In this document: positions 33,452 through 45,703 of the stretch, piece after piece
How positions within the stretch are numbered: the first letter of the stretch is position 1
How the letters are laid out: each line of letters begins with the position of its first letter
DNA from: Zygnema cylindricum
Taxonomy: Eukaryota; Streptophyta; Zygnematophyceae; Zygnematales; Zygnemataceae
DNA: 64,000 nt
Direction of reading: 5' to 3'
Assembly: GCA_037447655.1 (NCBI GenBank)
Contig: JBBHKE010000190.1
Location: 172,691 to 236,690, forward strand
Position numbers and translations under genes: made by a program
Notes under the pieces: model-generated
The model's database searches: none
What the model was told of the DNA's origin: nothing
Seen by the model: the letters and a program-made list of their open reading frames with translations, nothing else

Positions 33452-34168
33452 TTTGGTTAACCGCTTGGTCCATAGTATTTATGTACTTTGTTGACCGCAT
33501 TGTACCAAGAGTGTTGACTGTTCTGTACGGATAATGGATGCAAGAGGGCCAGAGTGCATATTGTACGGAAGGACCTCAGTGGGTCAATGCTTTTTGATTA
33601 GTGGTGCTAGCATCTCAAAAATGACGTCATTTACAGAATTTAAAGGTTTGTCTGGTTGTGTTTGGAAGTGCCTGACAATAGTCACGTCTCCTATTTTTTT
33701 TGTTTTTTTTTTTAAGAATTGGCAGGTCGCCGTTGACCAGCGACTTCAAGCGTATGATGTGACGTCACGAAGCTAATCGCGCCGTCTACAATGGTACGGA
33801 CTACATCGTCGCTTCGGCCTTTTTGGTGTTGTGTACGGACTGAGGACCAGTCTCTATGTGGATTTTTCAGTAAAACCCTCTACTTCAGATAACATGTCGT
33901 GTAGCTTTCTTTTGGCTAGTTCAGTGCAAACCCTTTATTTATCTATGACCTAAAAATAGCGGTTGAGCGTTTCAATTCTGCCGACGTCACGTGTATAATT
34001 TGGATTGGAGACATCTCGTGATAATGTTTGTTCCGTACATTTATATTAGGGGGATGATCAGCAAGAGGCATGCTAATGCGTATCTGAATAGATACTGTAC
34101 GTACCTTCTCTAGGCCGCACACAGCCAGAACCTGGACTGTTGATTTGGACGTTACTCTTATATGTCTA
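33452..34168. repeat. Interspersed repeat X, copy 2 (left part)
   Basis: It is collinear with copy 1 up to CAGAACCTGGAC near 34130, with an approximately 150-bp extra segment at 33885-34033. The rest of the copy resumes at about 36343-36610 after a nested insertion. Confidence 0.6.
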
Positions 34169-34621
34169 AGAGCATGTTCCCATGTGTTGAAGTAAAGGTT
34201 TTATTTGTCGTTTTCACAAAAAATGGGACTTACAACGAGAAAATATTACGCCGTACGAAAAATGGGCAAAAACACAAGTACATTTTGCGTCACCTTAGAA
34301 CTTGGAAGGTACGGCAATTTGGCGTTTTATTATCGCGACCCACTTCCAACTCATCTTCACACTTGCACTGAAATCAAATCGCGACTTGATTTTTATCAAA
34401 ATACTACCCTATTAACGAATAGAAAAGTGGGATTGCACGCGTCAAACGTTTTCAAAAATTTTGAAGGACGTGGAATACACTCTATTTTTTCACCTGCTCG
34501 TCACGCGCATGTACGTACGAAAATGACGGCTTGAACGGGAAAAAAAAGTTGGGGTCTCGGAGCTCCACTTTCATTCATTGGTCCTTCGCAAAAAATTATG
34601 ATGTCCTCGTCTCTCTCCCTC

Positions 34622-35790
34622 AGGGTACGTCCCCATGTAAGCGATACTTTAAAAAAGTATTTTGGACTGTAGTGAAGTGTTCCGTACTACTTTGAAAAGC
34701 GTCCCTATGTGCGAAAATGAAATCGAAACTTTGGAATGTGACGGGTGTAGATGTGGGTACAACTTGCGACGGTTGGAAACGACTACGAAAATTACTATGA
34801 ATGATGACGTACGCGATAACTACGACGGTTGTAAACGTCTACAATACACGCGACAATTGGTGACTTCTCAAAAACTAACGGCGAATGTTCACGTCTACAA
34901 TGACAAATGTTGTCACAACTCCCGCGACATCACGTGACATCGTAATGTTGACCGTGATATTGTAGACATCAGACCACATCAGACCATGAATGTTACCGCT
35001 GTCACACTCCTACCCTACTACCACTATCACACTCCTACCCTGCTACCACTGTCCAATTGACTCCTCTCCGCCTGCGTATTTTTACAAAACCAAGAAATTG
35101 TATACTTCACAATTTCTTTCTTTTCCACACCTGCTTCAATAAGGTAATCTGTTGCAGAAAAACTGCCAGGAAACCTTTTTGCTGAGACGTATTTACGAGT
35201 GCTTCATCGCAATTTTTTACCAAAAAAAAAAAAAAAACAACAATTTCAAGAGCTTTGCATTGTGTGAGACATGGAGTGTGAGGGAGCGTGATGGTGGAAG
35301 TGGGAGAGAGTGTTCGGTAGGTGGAGAGCGTACGGTAGAAGGAGAGAAGCTACTCTCTCGTGGATTTCACCTTGATGAAATGACGTTGAAAGCGAAAGAC
35401 CCCTGAAAAAAAAAATCGTACAGGTCGCAAAGCGACATTTTTTATTTTTTTTTGATCGACCTAAAATTTTCCCACTCGTGTAGCGCGTGCGTGGACCGTT
35501 TTTCATTCGCCATTTCCGAGGTACTTTCCCTGAAATCAAGTCGCGAGGTGATTTTTGATGAAGTTTTTTGACGGGCTGAATTCTCTTGCTTGGGGGTCGA
35601 AAAAAGGAAAACGCCAAAATTCGCTAACATGACGACAAACAGGAAGTACACTCAAAGTATCGACTTGACGTTTGCAGTACTTTTAAAGAATTGCTTTTAT
35701 TGTACGGTTAAAGTTTTTCTCGTACGGAACTGCGTTTTGGGTGAAAACGACAAATTAAAGTCGATACTTTAATACATGGGGACGCACCCT
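34622..35790. mobile_element. Mutator-like TIR element (inner), inverted orientation
   Basis: The ends AGGGTACGTCCCCATGTA and TACATGGGGACGCACCCT are a near-perfect inverted repeat; the flanks TCTCCCTC and TCTCACTC match at 7 of 8. Its right end, complemented, matches the left end of the outer element (ATTTGTCGTTTTCAC), and its left end matches the complement of the outer right end, so it is the same family inserted in reverse. Confidence 0.6.
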
Positions 35791-35857
35791 CAATCTCACT
35801 CGACCACTCCTCTTTCTCTCCAATTTACACAAGATGCACCAATAATAATACCGAATG

Positions 35858-35860
<3 letters not shown>

Positions 35861-35895
<35 letters not shown>

Positions 35896-35918
35896 TTATA
35901 TATATATATATATATATT
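35861..35918. repeat. (TA)n microsatellite followed by T run
   Basis: About 26 TA units with a TTTATTTA interruption, then nine or more T, within the outer TIR element. Confidence 0.9.
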
Positions 35919-36342
35919 TTTTTTTGAATATTTTGGTCTAATTTTGATGGCATATAGAATAATAAAAGATAAGAAAACGAAATTGGGAAGCCATATCAGA
36001 AAATCAACGTAGTGATGACGTCACATGGTACGATGACTTCGCGATGTCACAAAACCCTAAACATCTACAATGTCACAAAAACTCGACGACTACAACCGTC
36101 GCCGTTTTTGTAGACGTCACTAATTTTAGGAAGTTTCGTAGTCGTCTACATTTCGTTTCGCACTATCGTAGGCTGTCGCATATTTTGTAGATGTCTACAC
36201 CTGTCACATATTTGAAGTAATGAAGGCCCAAGTAATGATTGACATTGGAACACTTTGAAAAGTACACCGTAAAATCTGCGTTAAAATCCAAAGTAACGTT
36301 TCAAAGTTTCGGTTACATGGGAACACGCCCTAATTTTGTCTA

Positions 36343-36610
36343 GACATTTAGTTTTCAAGCAGGTTTGGCGGCCTGCAAAATCTTCTGCACTTTATTTTGT
36401 AGGGGTCTGAAATTTTCGTCATGTTTTTATTTTGTACACCATTACTTAGCTAGCCGCTCCGTACGACGGTGCACTTTGTGAAAAAAATCATTCGTTACCT
36501 TGCGACGCGATGAGACCAATGGATGCAACGCGTTTTAGCTTGACTTTCCCCCGATTCGTGCATAAACTTCCAAAGTAGGAGTGTGCCTTTATGTGCAACA
36601 TACCATGACT
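36343..36610. repeat. Interspersed repeat X, copy 2 (right part)
   Basis: It resumes the match to copy 1 (32490-32750): CAGGTTTG-CGGCCTG, CGTACGACGGTGCA, GCATAAACTTCC. From 36611 to 37280 no gene was seen; a lone MITE end CACCGCCCATCTTTATCAGC lies at 36621. Confidence 0.6.
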
Positions 36611-37280
36611 CGTGCCATTACACCGCCCATCTTTATCAGCGTTCATAATAATAATTCGATCGCGACTATTTTGGGCTGAAAATAGTAAAACACAGTAAAG
36701 TATATTATTTCAGGGAGAGGACAACAATTTGCCACACCTCTACTAAAACTTATAATTATTGGGAAATGATCACCGCATGCGTTATTTTGGTTGGGCGTAA
36801 GCGCCTCCGTCACCTTATACAAAATAATTTGACATGTACAAAATAGTTTATGTGGGAACACATTTGTACAGTTTTGTTACCGTTCAGTCTAATTCGACGG
36901 TTAATCAGTTGAAGAGCTTTGAATTTCAAAAATGTGTAATCCTCCGGTTAGAACTTCCCCGCGCTTTTGAACGTCGACTGTCATAAAAACCTGCGATCTA
37001 AACGGACGGCCAACTTTTACGCTAACAAAACTGCGACAACCACATGTAAATAACAGTGTGCGTGCAAGCCCACTTTCTCGATACGTCATCTACACATTGT
37101 AAAGCACATGGCTCTAACTTACATGATACTTGTACAAGTGTACTTTTACAATTTACTCTTGTTTTGTGCGAGTTAAGTTTTCCTTAAAACGCCATATCCC
37201 CATCCAATTGTAACTTAGCAAACTTACTTTTTTTCTAACAAATATTCTCCGTACACTGTTTACAAGTGTCCCAATGGCTC

Positions 37281-37710
37281 TAATATTGTGTATCGGGTAA
37301 ATCATTTCGCAATAAATTCGATATCCGATATATACATTATCGATCAGTTAAAATCCTCGATGCATCGCACTGGGACAATTATATTATATCACAACATATT
37401 TGGTAGAAGGTTGGTGTCCGTGTAGATCCAGGACCAAAAATCGAATGACAAATCGTACGTAAACTCTTCAAACCACACCCCCCTCCCACTGAGCTCGGGC
37501 AACGGGGAGGGGAAGGGAGGCTTTTGAAACAAAAAATGACCTAGCGTCACATCGATACATCACGATTAAATTAAAATGTGATACCGGCCGATGTATCACA
37601 TAAAAATCGCGATATTAAGCTCCTCGTTATATTGAAGCAATACATCGATTATCTGGTATGCAAAATTAGGTACCTATCGTATATCCACAAAGGGTTTTTG
37701 ACACACAACA
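37281..37710. mobile_element. Short hAT-like element with C/G hairpin
   Basis: The left end TAATATTGTGTATCGGGTAA and right end GACACACAACACTA are decayed versions of the 601-1679 termini. The interior has the CCCCCCTCCC...GGGGAGGGGAAGGGAGG hairpin (about 37479-37523). The right end abuts a Ty3 LTR, so no target duplication can be read. Confidence 0.45.
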
Positions 37711-37714
37711 CTAC

Positions 37715-38681
37715 TGTAATAGGATTTCTTACCTCTCATAAAATCCCATTACTACAACCAATTTCAACCACACATCCCACACATTGGAAAATACACATCC
37801 ACATTGGAAAGCACTCATATAAGGATAAACTATAAATTAGAAGAAGCTTCTGTCCACATAACATTAGCTTGGTCTCTTGCCCTCGTGGCTCAACTCTTCT
37901 TTTAAAGTGTTTTCCACTAGTTTCCATTCTTGAATAATTCTATCTCTTAACTACTAAAATAATACTTAGTTAGTAAGAGATTTCAATGCAAAAATGCCAT
38001 TGCTCCAATTTGGATTTAATCGCTCAAGACCAATATCACTCAGAATTTCCACAAATTTTTCCAATGGAAAAGATGTCTACTCTCCTCTTAGACTTCATTA
38101 TTTATCTATCATTGCCTTGACTCGCAAGGCCAAATTCAACACTTCGTTGAAAAATTTATACATGGGCCAAACATTGATCAGCAAGGACTCAAATTGACCA
38201 ATGCAAAAACGTGCGAAATCTCTCATTAACAAGCTAGCATTTACTAACCAATGAAGCACTACATTTCACTACGTAGCATTTACGTGCAAAAGTGCACGCA
38301 AATCAAAACGTGACTTCACACAAACGCACGTCGCAAATTTAACTTGCGAAATTACCTACAAAATTTACAATTTTTAACTTATAACGTTTCGTACTAAAAA
38401 TCGTACAAAATGAAACATCATTGGAACCAAACAACTATAATTATTTTAAATTGGTGTACGCCTTAGATTCCGCGGCTTCTTGAAACCTTTACCAAGTTCA
38501 ATGATACCCACTTCTTATTTTGACCCCGCGTTGTCACCTAAATACACCCATTGCTATATCTTTTGAAATAAAACTCCAAATCGTGTGATTCTTTCGCGGA
38601 CCTCAATTGAGTTTATAACTCTGTATATCAAACTCTTAAATACTTATTTAAGCACAAGTTAGATCCCTCATTCTTGTTACA
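37715..38681 (-). repeat. 3' LTR of Ty3 element 2
   Basis: 967 bp, TGTAATAGG to TTGTTACA, homologous to 16466-17449. The bases beside it read AAATAAATAGGAGATGA on the minus strand, a plausible polypurine tract. Confidence 0.8.
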
Positions 38682-38724
38682 TCATCTCCTATTTATTTTT
38701 ATCTAACCTCAGTTAAAACACGTT

Positions 38725-40135
38725 TCACTCTGAAGACAATACTTCTATATTATTATCCCTCCAATACATTTGTAAAAACTCAGAATTTTTATCCTCCAAA
38801 GTCAATTCATATTCTAACCTTCCTAGATAATGCACTTCCGAGAATACAGTATTGCCAACTTTAAATTGTTGTCCAACCAAATCTATTACCCATCTTTGAA
38901 CCTTAGGTTCTATAGTAATTGTGGGATCCAATTCCAATTCTCCTTTAGTTAGTCAAAGATTTGCCGGTTTCAAATAACTAATGTGTATAACTGGATGAAT
39001 TCTTGTTCAAGGCGAAAAGTCCAATTTGGCAACAATTGACGATGTTATCTTGATTAACTAAATGGTCCAATGTACTTAAGAGCAAATTTCCCCGTAGGAT
39101 CTGATTGTCCCTCGATCTTGCACCTGTAATGAGTTGTAGAAAGCCCAACCTTGTCACTTGTGCTTACCACCAAATCACCGCCTTCTTGCAGTTGGCATAT
39201 AATCCTTTGTGCTTCCACTAATGCATCCCGGACCGCTTTCCAAACTGTGTGAATGAATTCCCAAAACTCCCTTTCAAAACCCTTATTCTCTTGAGTAACC
39301 CATGGTATTAAGTCAAATGCTTCTCTAGGTTTGTATCCGTATGCAATTTCAAACTGTGAAAATGTTGTACTGGGATGTTTACATGAATTGTATGCAAATT
39401 CCAGTAATGGCACTTTAGATTCCCATGTGTTATGAACTCCACTACAAACAGTCCTAAGCATTTTCTTTAATGTACAGTTCATCTTTTTTGTCTATCCATC
39501 TGTTTGAGGGTGATAAGAGGTACTCATTTTTAATTCAATGCCTTGATTTTGCTGTAATTCTTTCCAAAATGCAGACGTAAATTTAAAATCCCTAATGCTG
39601 ACAATGATTAGGGGAACTCTATGATGTCTGACCACAATGTCAAAATATAGCTTTATTATATTCACAATTGAATGAGTAGTTTTGCAAGGGAAAAAGATTG
39701 CCATTTTAATGAACCTTTCGACAACGGCCATGATACTGTTATTTCTTTTAGATGTAGTTGGCAACTTGACAATAAAATCCATACTGACAGATTGCCATGG
39801 TCTTTTGGAGATATCCAAAGGTCTTAAGAGACCTCTTGGTTTTTGGTTACTAGGTTTATTCTGTTGGCAAGGGACACAACTTTCCACGTGTTTGACACCT
39901 CGTTTGCCAATCCTTGCCAAAACAATCTACTCTCCAACCGACAAAGAGTTTTATCTTGACCTAGATGTCCTAAATGCTTATGGGTTTCTTGTAAAAGTTG
40001 TTTACTCAAGTCTCCCACTTCAAGAATGCATAATCTATCCCCTATTTGCAAAACCACTAAACCATCCCCTAGTCTAAAGTTTTTGACGTGTCTCTCATTC
40101 AATGGGTCAAAATTCCCTTCAAAATATTCTTGCAA
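38725..40135 (-). pseudogene. Ty3 element 2 integrase, broken
   Basis: Frames at 39824-40135 (zinc arm HKHLGHLGQDKT), 39492-39920 (core with SMDFIVKLPTT and SYHPQTDG), 39054-39482 (NCTLKKMLRTVCSG to KYIGPF) and 38725-38937 (tail) together span integrase but are separated by stops and shifts. The second catalytic Asp region reads VSIRDFKF where the family has SDRD, so the active site is lost. Confidence 0.8.
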
Positions 40136-41100
40136 ATCATAGCAAAATAAAGAATTTTATCATGACTATTTCTAATAGTATCTAAAAAAAATTCATCCTG
40201 AACCATCACACTTATTTCAAAAAAAATACTTAAAGGATTTTCTACTACATTTGACTTTCCAAGAATATATTTGACATTAAATTTGAAATATGCCAATTTT
40301 TGCATCCACCTAACTTGTCTGCCGGTCATAATCTATGCATCAGTTAATCTTTGTAGATAGCATAGTGTCTTATGATCACAGTGAATTGTAAATTCTTTAC
40401 TTTGCAAATAACAACGCCATTTCACCAATGGATATACAATTACTAGTAATTTATTTTCCTGTGCCAGATAGTTCATTTCAGCATCATTGAAATTCTTTGA
40501 TTCAAAAGCAATAGGATTAAAATATTTGCTGAATTTATGACTTTTTATTATACCTAGACCTTTATCAGATGCATCTGTAGTGATTAGAACTTCAAATTCC
40601 CCAACACGATCAAGACACACCAGTGAAGCAGTAAAGGTCAACTTCCCTTTTAGTTCCTCAAAAGCTCTCTCTTTATTAGCTCCCCACACAAACGTCTTCC
40701 TCTCCCGAAGTAAATCCGTCAAAGATGTCGCGATCATACTAAAGTTCTTGATAAATTTCTAGTAATAAGTGGCTAATCTTATAAGTGATCTAACATCTGT
40801 GACATTAGTGGGTTGCTTCCAATTTTGGATCGCTCTAATTTTGGATGAATCTCTTTTAACACCTTCACCATTAACTATATGTCCCAAAAAAAATTGTTCA
40901 CTTTTAAGAAAACTGTATTTTGATAATTTTCCATATAAATTCCTTTCCTTCAACCTTTCCAACACTTTTTTTAAATGAGTTAAATGTCGTTCTTTAGATT
41001 CACCGTAGATTAGAATATTATCTATTATCACCTGAACAAACTCATCTATATAATTTGAGAAGGTTTAGTTCATTAATCTTTGGTAAGCAAGCGGTGCATT
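40099..41100 (-). pseudogene. Ty3 element 2 reverse transcriptase/RNase H, broken
   Basis: IIDNILIYGESKERH (40759-41031) is the catalytic FIDD block with DD changed to DN. FEVLITTDASDKGLGIIKSH and KWRCYLQSKEFTIHCDHKTL (40333-40737) are RNase H, and KYILGKSNVVENPLS closes it. Stops separate the frames. [12 protein letters not shown]-like sequence is still visible near 41290-41340. Confidence 0.8.
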
Positions 41101-41498
41101 CATTAAGCCACATGGCATCACTATCTATTTCAAAATGACCAACCCTAGTTCGAAAGCATTTTTATCAACATCCTCGGTTCATATTAGCACTTGATTAAAG
41201 CCATTACACAGATCAATCAACAAAAATACTTTAGCACCTTTTAAACAATCAATCAAATCATAAATTAATGGTAACACATACTTATCTTTCACCGTAATCT
41301 TGTTCAGACTATGATAGTCAACACACATTCTCAACGTTCCGTCTTTCTTTTTGACGAAGAGAATTGGTGCTCCGTAGGCTGAATATGTATTTTCTCCACA
41401 AGCTCATTGATCTATTTTTTTAACTCCACCTATTCAAGGAAACTGTGGTTATAAATTCCAGTGACATGAGGATTACATCCAAACTCAAGGTTAATAAC

Positions 41499-42416
41499 TG
41501 TTGTTTTTGAAGATTTAGTTTCGTGCGAACGTGAAATTTGGTGCGCACGCGACGTTTTGTGCACATATATTTACCTGATGTACTGTGGAGGTTTGAAGAG
41601 ATTTGTGGATCGGGGGAGTAAGTGTGCGAGTGAAATTAAAGGGACGTAAGGAACAAATTGAGTGGCGCGAAATGCGTTAGGAAATGGACGTTGGATCGCG
41701 AAGCGATCCGACGATGATTTGAAATATTCGAAGTGTTTGAGAAAGTATGTCAACCGTACGAAACATAATGAGACGGGCGACATTTATTAAAAAGGACGCC
41801 GCCGGTACAGTTCATCTTATTTGACAGGTGTACTCAAATTGCGGCAGACGACATTTATGGTGAAGTACGAGGACCAAAATTGTTGTACGGACAATATCTC
41901 ATGGTTTGGCGTGGCTTCGTCAAGTGGATTTTTATGACCACGCGGCGCGACATCTACGGTGCCGAATAAGAGTCACGGACGACGGACAAAGGCCGCCTCT
42001 ATTTATCAACTAGTGGGGATGCGAAATCGTGTCAATCACGCAATATTTATTTTTGGACGTTCCGGATTGTTTGACAAAATTTGAGGAGTTTCGTCGAGTG
42101 ACTCAGCATGAGTCAGCATACGATTTTGTGAGATTTTGTGTACCTGTAAATAATTGGAACAACGTTGGTTTGTCCTATGTGTATTAATAAAATAGAGTTG
42201 ATTATGGTGTTTACATTTATGTGGTCAATTAGGGGTTTGGTAGTTTAATTTATGTGGATGTAGTGTCGTACTTTTAGACAAGTGTACTCTTATGATTGGT
42301 CGACTCTCAGGTGTACACTTACAGTTAGGATTATTTGTCGTAGTAGGTTATTATGGTTAAATAATATTTAGTGGAAGTTACGTTGCTTAATTTGACACGT
42401 AGCGATTTGTTGACAG
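41499..42416 (+). mobile_element. Solo LTR family copy, cut by the assembly gap
   Basis: It begins TGTTGTTTTTGAAGATTTAG after TTAATAAC of Ty3 element 2 and matches 49514-50350, including the GGATCGCGAAGCGATCC hairpin. It runs into the N gap, so its right end and target duplication are unknown. Confidence 0.75.
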
Positions 42417-42426
42417 NNNNNNNNNN
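42417..42426. other. Assembly gap (10 N)
   Basis: Ten N bases inside a repeat. Sequence after the gap (42427-42710) does not continue the LTR, so the true distance is unknown. Confidence 0.99.
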
Positions 42427-42710
42427 GGCGCTTAGCATTAATCTCATTACTTTTAAATCCCATGTTTTTGATGTTTTTTATTAATCTCATTACTCGGAAT
42501 TAAATACTCTATCTCAACAAAGTTGATACTTCAAATGAGATTAAATAAATTCATGAGATTAAACCGTGCGATTATAGAAAATGACATATATTCCATAAGC
42601 ATGTCTTAAACCTTTTTGCATGTCAAAAAGCAAACGTGATCCCCCAAACAATTTCACGTTAATGTACTATTACCGGACATAATTTAGTAATAAACATGGA
42701 TCACATGAAA

Positions 42711-43129
42711 TAGAGTAAATGATTCTAATTTTTTCATCATTCTATTTAAGGTAAAGTTTAATCAGCGTTTTTAATTATAATATAGGTTCGTTTTAAATAG
42801 TGTGGAATACGGACGACCTCGAACCGTGCAAAATTGTACTTTATTAAGTAAAAAGGTACAAATAATGATTTAATACAGGCCATTATCATGTAATTGCACT
42901 TTAACAAACCCCCTAGTGCAAACGAAAAACTGTACGTTTTTCCAAATTCTGTACGAATACCTTATATACAGTAAAAGATATTAGCGTGCCAAATTAGAGT
43001 ACTTAAATAAATTAGAGTAAACTTCATAGTTGAAACAACTCTATCTCATAAATTAAGGCTCATTACTCTAATTATTTTTTGTAGTTTTTGTACCCTAAAT
43101 TTTCATTACTCTAATTACGATTCGCGGTG
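42711..43129. mobile_element. Second copy of the 501-bp MITE, left end missing
   Basis: It matches 25390-25820 from AATAGAGTAAATGATTCTAA to ATTACGATTCGCGGTG-TA. Its left terminal repeat is absent. Confidence 0.8.
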
Positions 43130-43480
43130 TAATGTACAATCTGTACATCCTTGTATTTGTCGTTGTACCAACAGTCAAGAAAACCGTTGCAAATTGAAAA
43201 TTCGTACAGATGTCTATGAATGTACCATTTGAACGTTCATGTATTATCGCTATACCAACGGAGGCGTGACAAGATGTCCTAAAACCAAGATTTTGTCGTC
43301 AAGCATGGTTGCTTTGATGTGAGAAGTTACACGCCATTTGCCACATGTAAGTTTATAGCTTCACGTACGTCGTGGATCGACTGTGACTTTTACAAGTGGA
43401 CCAATACACACGTCTAGTAAGCGCAAAGTGTCCGCAGGAGATTTGCCATGTACTTTATAGAATAGGCGTTTGCGTCGAAA

Positions 43481-43830
43481 TTTCAAAATCTGACGGTGGA
43501 AGTTTTCGCCAAAAAGTTTGGAGAATCTTAACAAATTTATGGTAAACATCTTTTGTAAAAAAAAAAAAAAAACAGTACGGGTTAGTACGAAAGGTACTTT
43601 CTCCAATAAATAACCCCACTTTTCGCCTGATGGAAGGTTACCCTTAGGGTGAACCTCCAAGAGGCAAAAAGTGAGGTTGTTTACTTGAAAAAGTGCATTT
43701 ACGTACAGATCTAGCTCATTGCCGTGCAAAGACGTACTTTTTTTTATATAAAACATGATTACTAGAGATTCGTCAAGATTCTCCAAACTTTTCGGCGACA
43801 ACATCGACCGTCGGGTTATGAGTTTTCAAA
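43481..43830. repeat. Fold-back repeat with arms of about 160 bp
   Basis: Left-arm words TTTCGCCAAAAAGTTTGGAG and AACCCCACTTTTCGCC reappear complemented on the right (CTCCAAACTTTTCGGCGA, GGCAAAAAGTGAGGTT), centred near 43650. An apparent 147-codon minus-strand frame simply spans the arms. The arms are diverged, so the hairpin is imperfect. Confidence 0.65.
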
Positions 43831-43856
43831 GCAAAAGGTCATTTCTTCCAGTAAAT

Positions 43857-43885
43857 GGCTAGTGTCCCTAAGGAGGACACTAGCC
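43857..43885. repeat. Perfect short palindrome
   Basis: GGCTAGTGTCC and GGACACTAGCC pair over 11 bp with a 7-nt loop, next to the fold-back repeat. From 43886 to 44420 no gene was recognised. Confidence 0.8.
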
Positions 43886-44420
43886 AATCAACGGACATGT
43901 AAAACATTTACGCGTGGAAAGGTCATGTATGAGCCGCGCGCCGTCGGACATTTGCCACGCGCCTTCGAACAGGCCGATATAAAATCCAACGAAAAACGCC
44001 ACAAAAAGTTTGTTGGAACAATGTGTGGTGACGCCTCCACCAACATCGATCATCATCTAGAATTTGTTCCGCATGCTTTTTTCAAATTTTTGATTTGGTT
44101 TTTGATACAACGACAAAACATCAACCTACAAAGTGTACATTCTCGTCATTTTATTTTGCAGCTGGTTGTACATATAGTTTATATATTTTGCTTTCGGAAT
44201 CTTTAACGGCGCTCGTCGTCAGAACACGAATCTACGTGCATCCAATCGAATGAAAGCACGTACGCAATAAATTCCTTGCTGACACGGCGTGAAGTGAATG
44301 AAAAATGACCGCCAGTAAACGTATTTGTACGATTACTGTCGGCGCCTAATGGAGAAGTGGCCTTACGCAACTGTCAAGTTTTGACGCATAAAAGTACATC
44401 TTTTGTCCGCCGCTACGCTC

Positions 44421-45424
44421 TGCAATTTTGTGTCTTCAATTGGACTACAGAATTGATGAAGCCTCTAGATAGCTTTTAACTAGCCCACTTTCAGCCACAA
44501 CCATTGCTGCCCAAGAGGACAAATTGACAGTCTGAATGCATCCTTGTGTAGCTTAGACTCCCCTAAGTCCATAGGAAAAAGAATCACTGAAAATGACCAA
44601 CCAACCGATTAATTTTGAGGTGACAAAGATGCCAATTTATACAAAACTCTAAAAAGGAAAGGTGACTGTCTAAAAATATGCTACATCTTACTTCCCTCTC
44701 ACAACCCCTATCTACTACAGTACAACCCAATCACTTAACTGTAAAGTACAGAAAGGTACTACGGCCGATGCCTTTTCTGTACAGCATGTGTACGACAAGG
44801 CCGCTGAGTGGACGCGTGTTAACCTTTCACTCGTCCGTACGCTCTCCAGAATTCCTACGATCAAATGTTATCCCTCCACGTGGCGCCAGGTCATGCCACG
44901 TCTACAAACGCCAAAGGAACCATTCCAGGATCCCGGCATCGATATATGCCGTAGGATTAAATCCGACATTGAATGTTAGCCGTCGAAACAAATGTCCGAT
45001 TCATTTGTTTCGTGCGAAATGACGTTCGCACTGAAATATTAACTAGTTCTATGTTTTTATTTGTTCATAATTTAGTTAATCGGTTTGAAGAACATATCAT
45101 AGTTTAAATAGTTATCAAACCCGATGAATCTTAACGGACTTCTACGACAGACTAGTTAGAGCTGACGGCTACACCATGCTCTGACGGTCGGAGGTTCGAG
45201 TCTTGCCAAACTCAACTTTTTGTTGAGAGTGATATAAGTCATTATTTAGTCTTGCCTAAGGAGCTAAGGCAACCATGGCTCCACTACTCTCTCTCACTCC
45301 TTTAGTGACTAGAAAAAGTATAGAGGATAGGGAAAAGAGGTGGAGGCAGACTGCCTGCGCTTTTTATTATTTCACTAAACTATTAAAGCCTAGAAAATAC
45401 TATATAAATCTAGTGATTTCAACA
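44421..45424 (-). repeat. 3' LTR of copia element B
   Basis: 1004 bp, TGCAATTTTG to TTTCAACA on the plus strand, i.e. TGTTGAAA...CA in the element. It shares blocks with the LTRs of C, D and the tandem array, such as CTCCCCTAAGTCC and AGAATCACTGAAAA. Confidence 0.75.
45149..45227 (+). ncRNA. tRNA-like/SINE-like module antisense in the copia B LTR
   Basis: TAGTTAGAGCTGACGGCTAC resembles a polymerase III A box, GGTTCGAGTCT (45193-45203) is a near-perfect B box, and a T5 terminator follows inside the hairpin CTCAAC-TTTTT-GTTGAG. A related module lies in LTR D. It is opposite in direction to the element. The cloverleaf is imperfect, so it is called tRNA-like and not a tRNA gene. Confidence 0.5.
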
Positions 45425-45703
45425 CTCTCTTTATTTTCAATTCTAATTTTAACTTTTATTTCAATCCACATTTTTCCCTACAATATTTTAACTTGGGAGA
45501 GGGCATAGGTTTGGTCATCATGTCAGCCACCATTTCTTCATTAGACTTATACACAAGGTTTACAATTTTATTCTTTACTTTTTCCCTCACGAAGCTCAAT
45601 CTTATGTCTATATGTTTAGCTTTGAAATGATGTTTTGGATTGGCTCCAATTGTAATGGTAGCGTGATTATCACAGGAAAACTTCATGCACTCCCTCTTTC
45701 ATA
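45425..45703 (-). pseudogene. Copia element B RNase H end, truncated
   Basis: A 76-codon minus-strand frame contains FSCDNHATITIGANPKHHFK, MDIRLSF-like HIDIRLSFVREK and MTKPMPSPKLKYCREKCGLK, the C-terminus of copia RNase H. The LTR of element C cuts it at 45704. Confidence 0.8.

Larger units (their letters stand above)
34169..36331. mobile_element. Mutator-like TIR element (outer), host to an inverted sister
   Basis: The ends AGAGCATGTTCCCATGT and ACATGGGAACACGCCCT are inverted repeats. The flanks share TGTCTA (34163-34168, 36337-36342), a decayed target duplication, and the element interrupts repeat X. It has no transposase frame. It contains the inner element 34622-35790. Class is tentative. 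Confidence 0.55.
37715..41498 (-). mobile_element. Ty3/gypsy element 2, decayed
   Basis: A 3' LTR (37715-38681) is followed on the minus strand by integrase, RNase H and reverse transcriptase remnants closely resembling element 1. The 5' part is not seen: a solo LTR enters at 41499 and the assembly gap follows. Confidence 0.85.

Noticed and set aside
43361-43804. Minus-strand 147-codon frame
   Set aside because: It spans both arms of a fold-back repeat; no domain and no similarity expected for a protein.
45149-45227. A genuine tRNA gene
   Set aside because: B box and terminator are good, but acceptor and T-stem pairing are poor and the module repeats within LTRs; called tRNA-like only.
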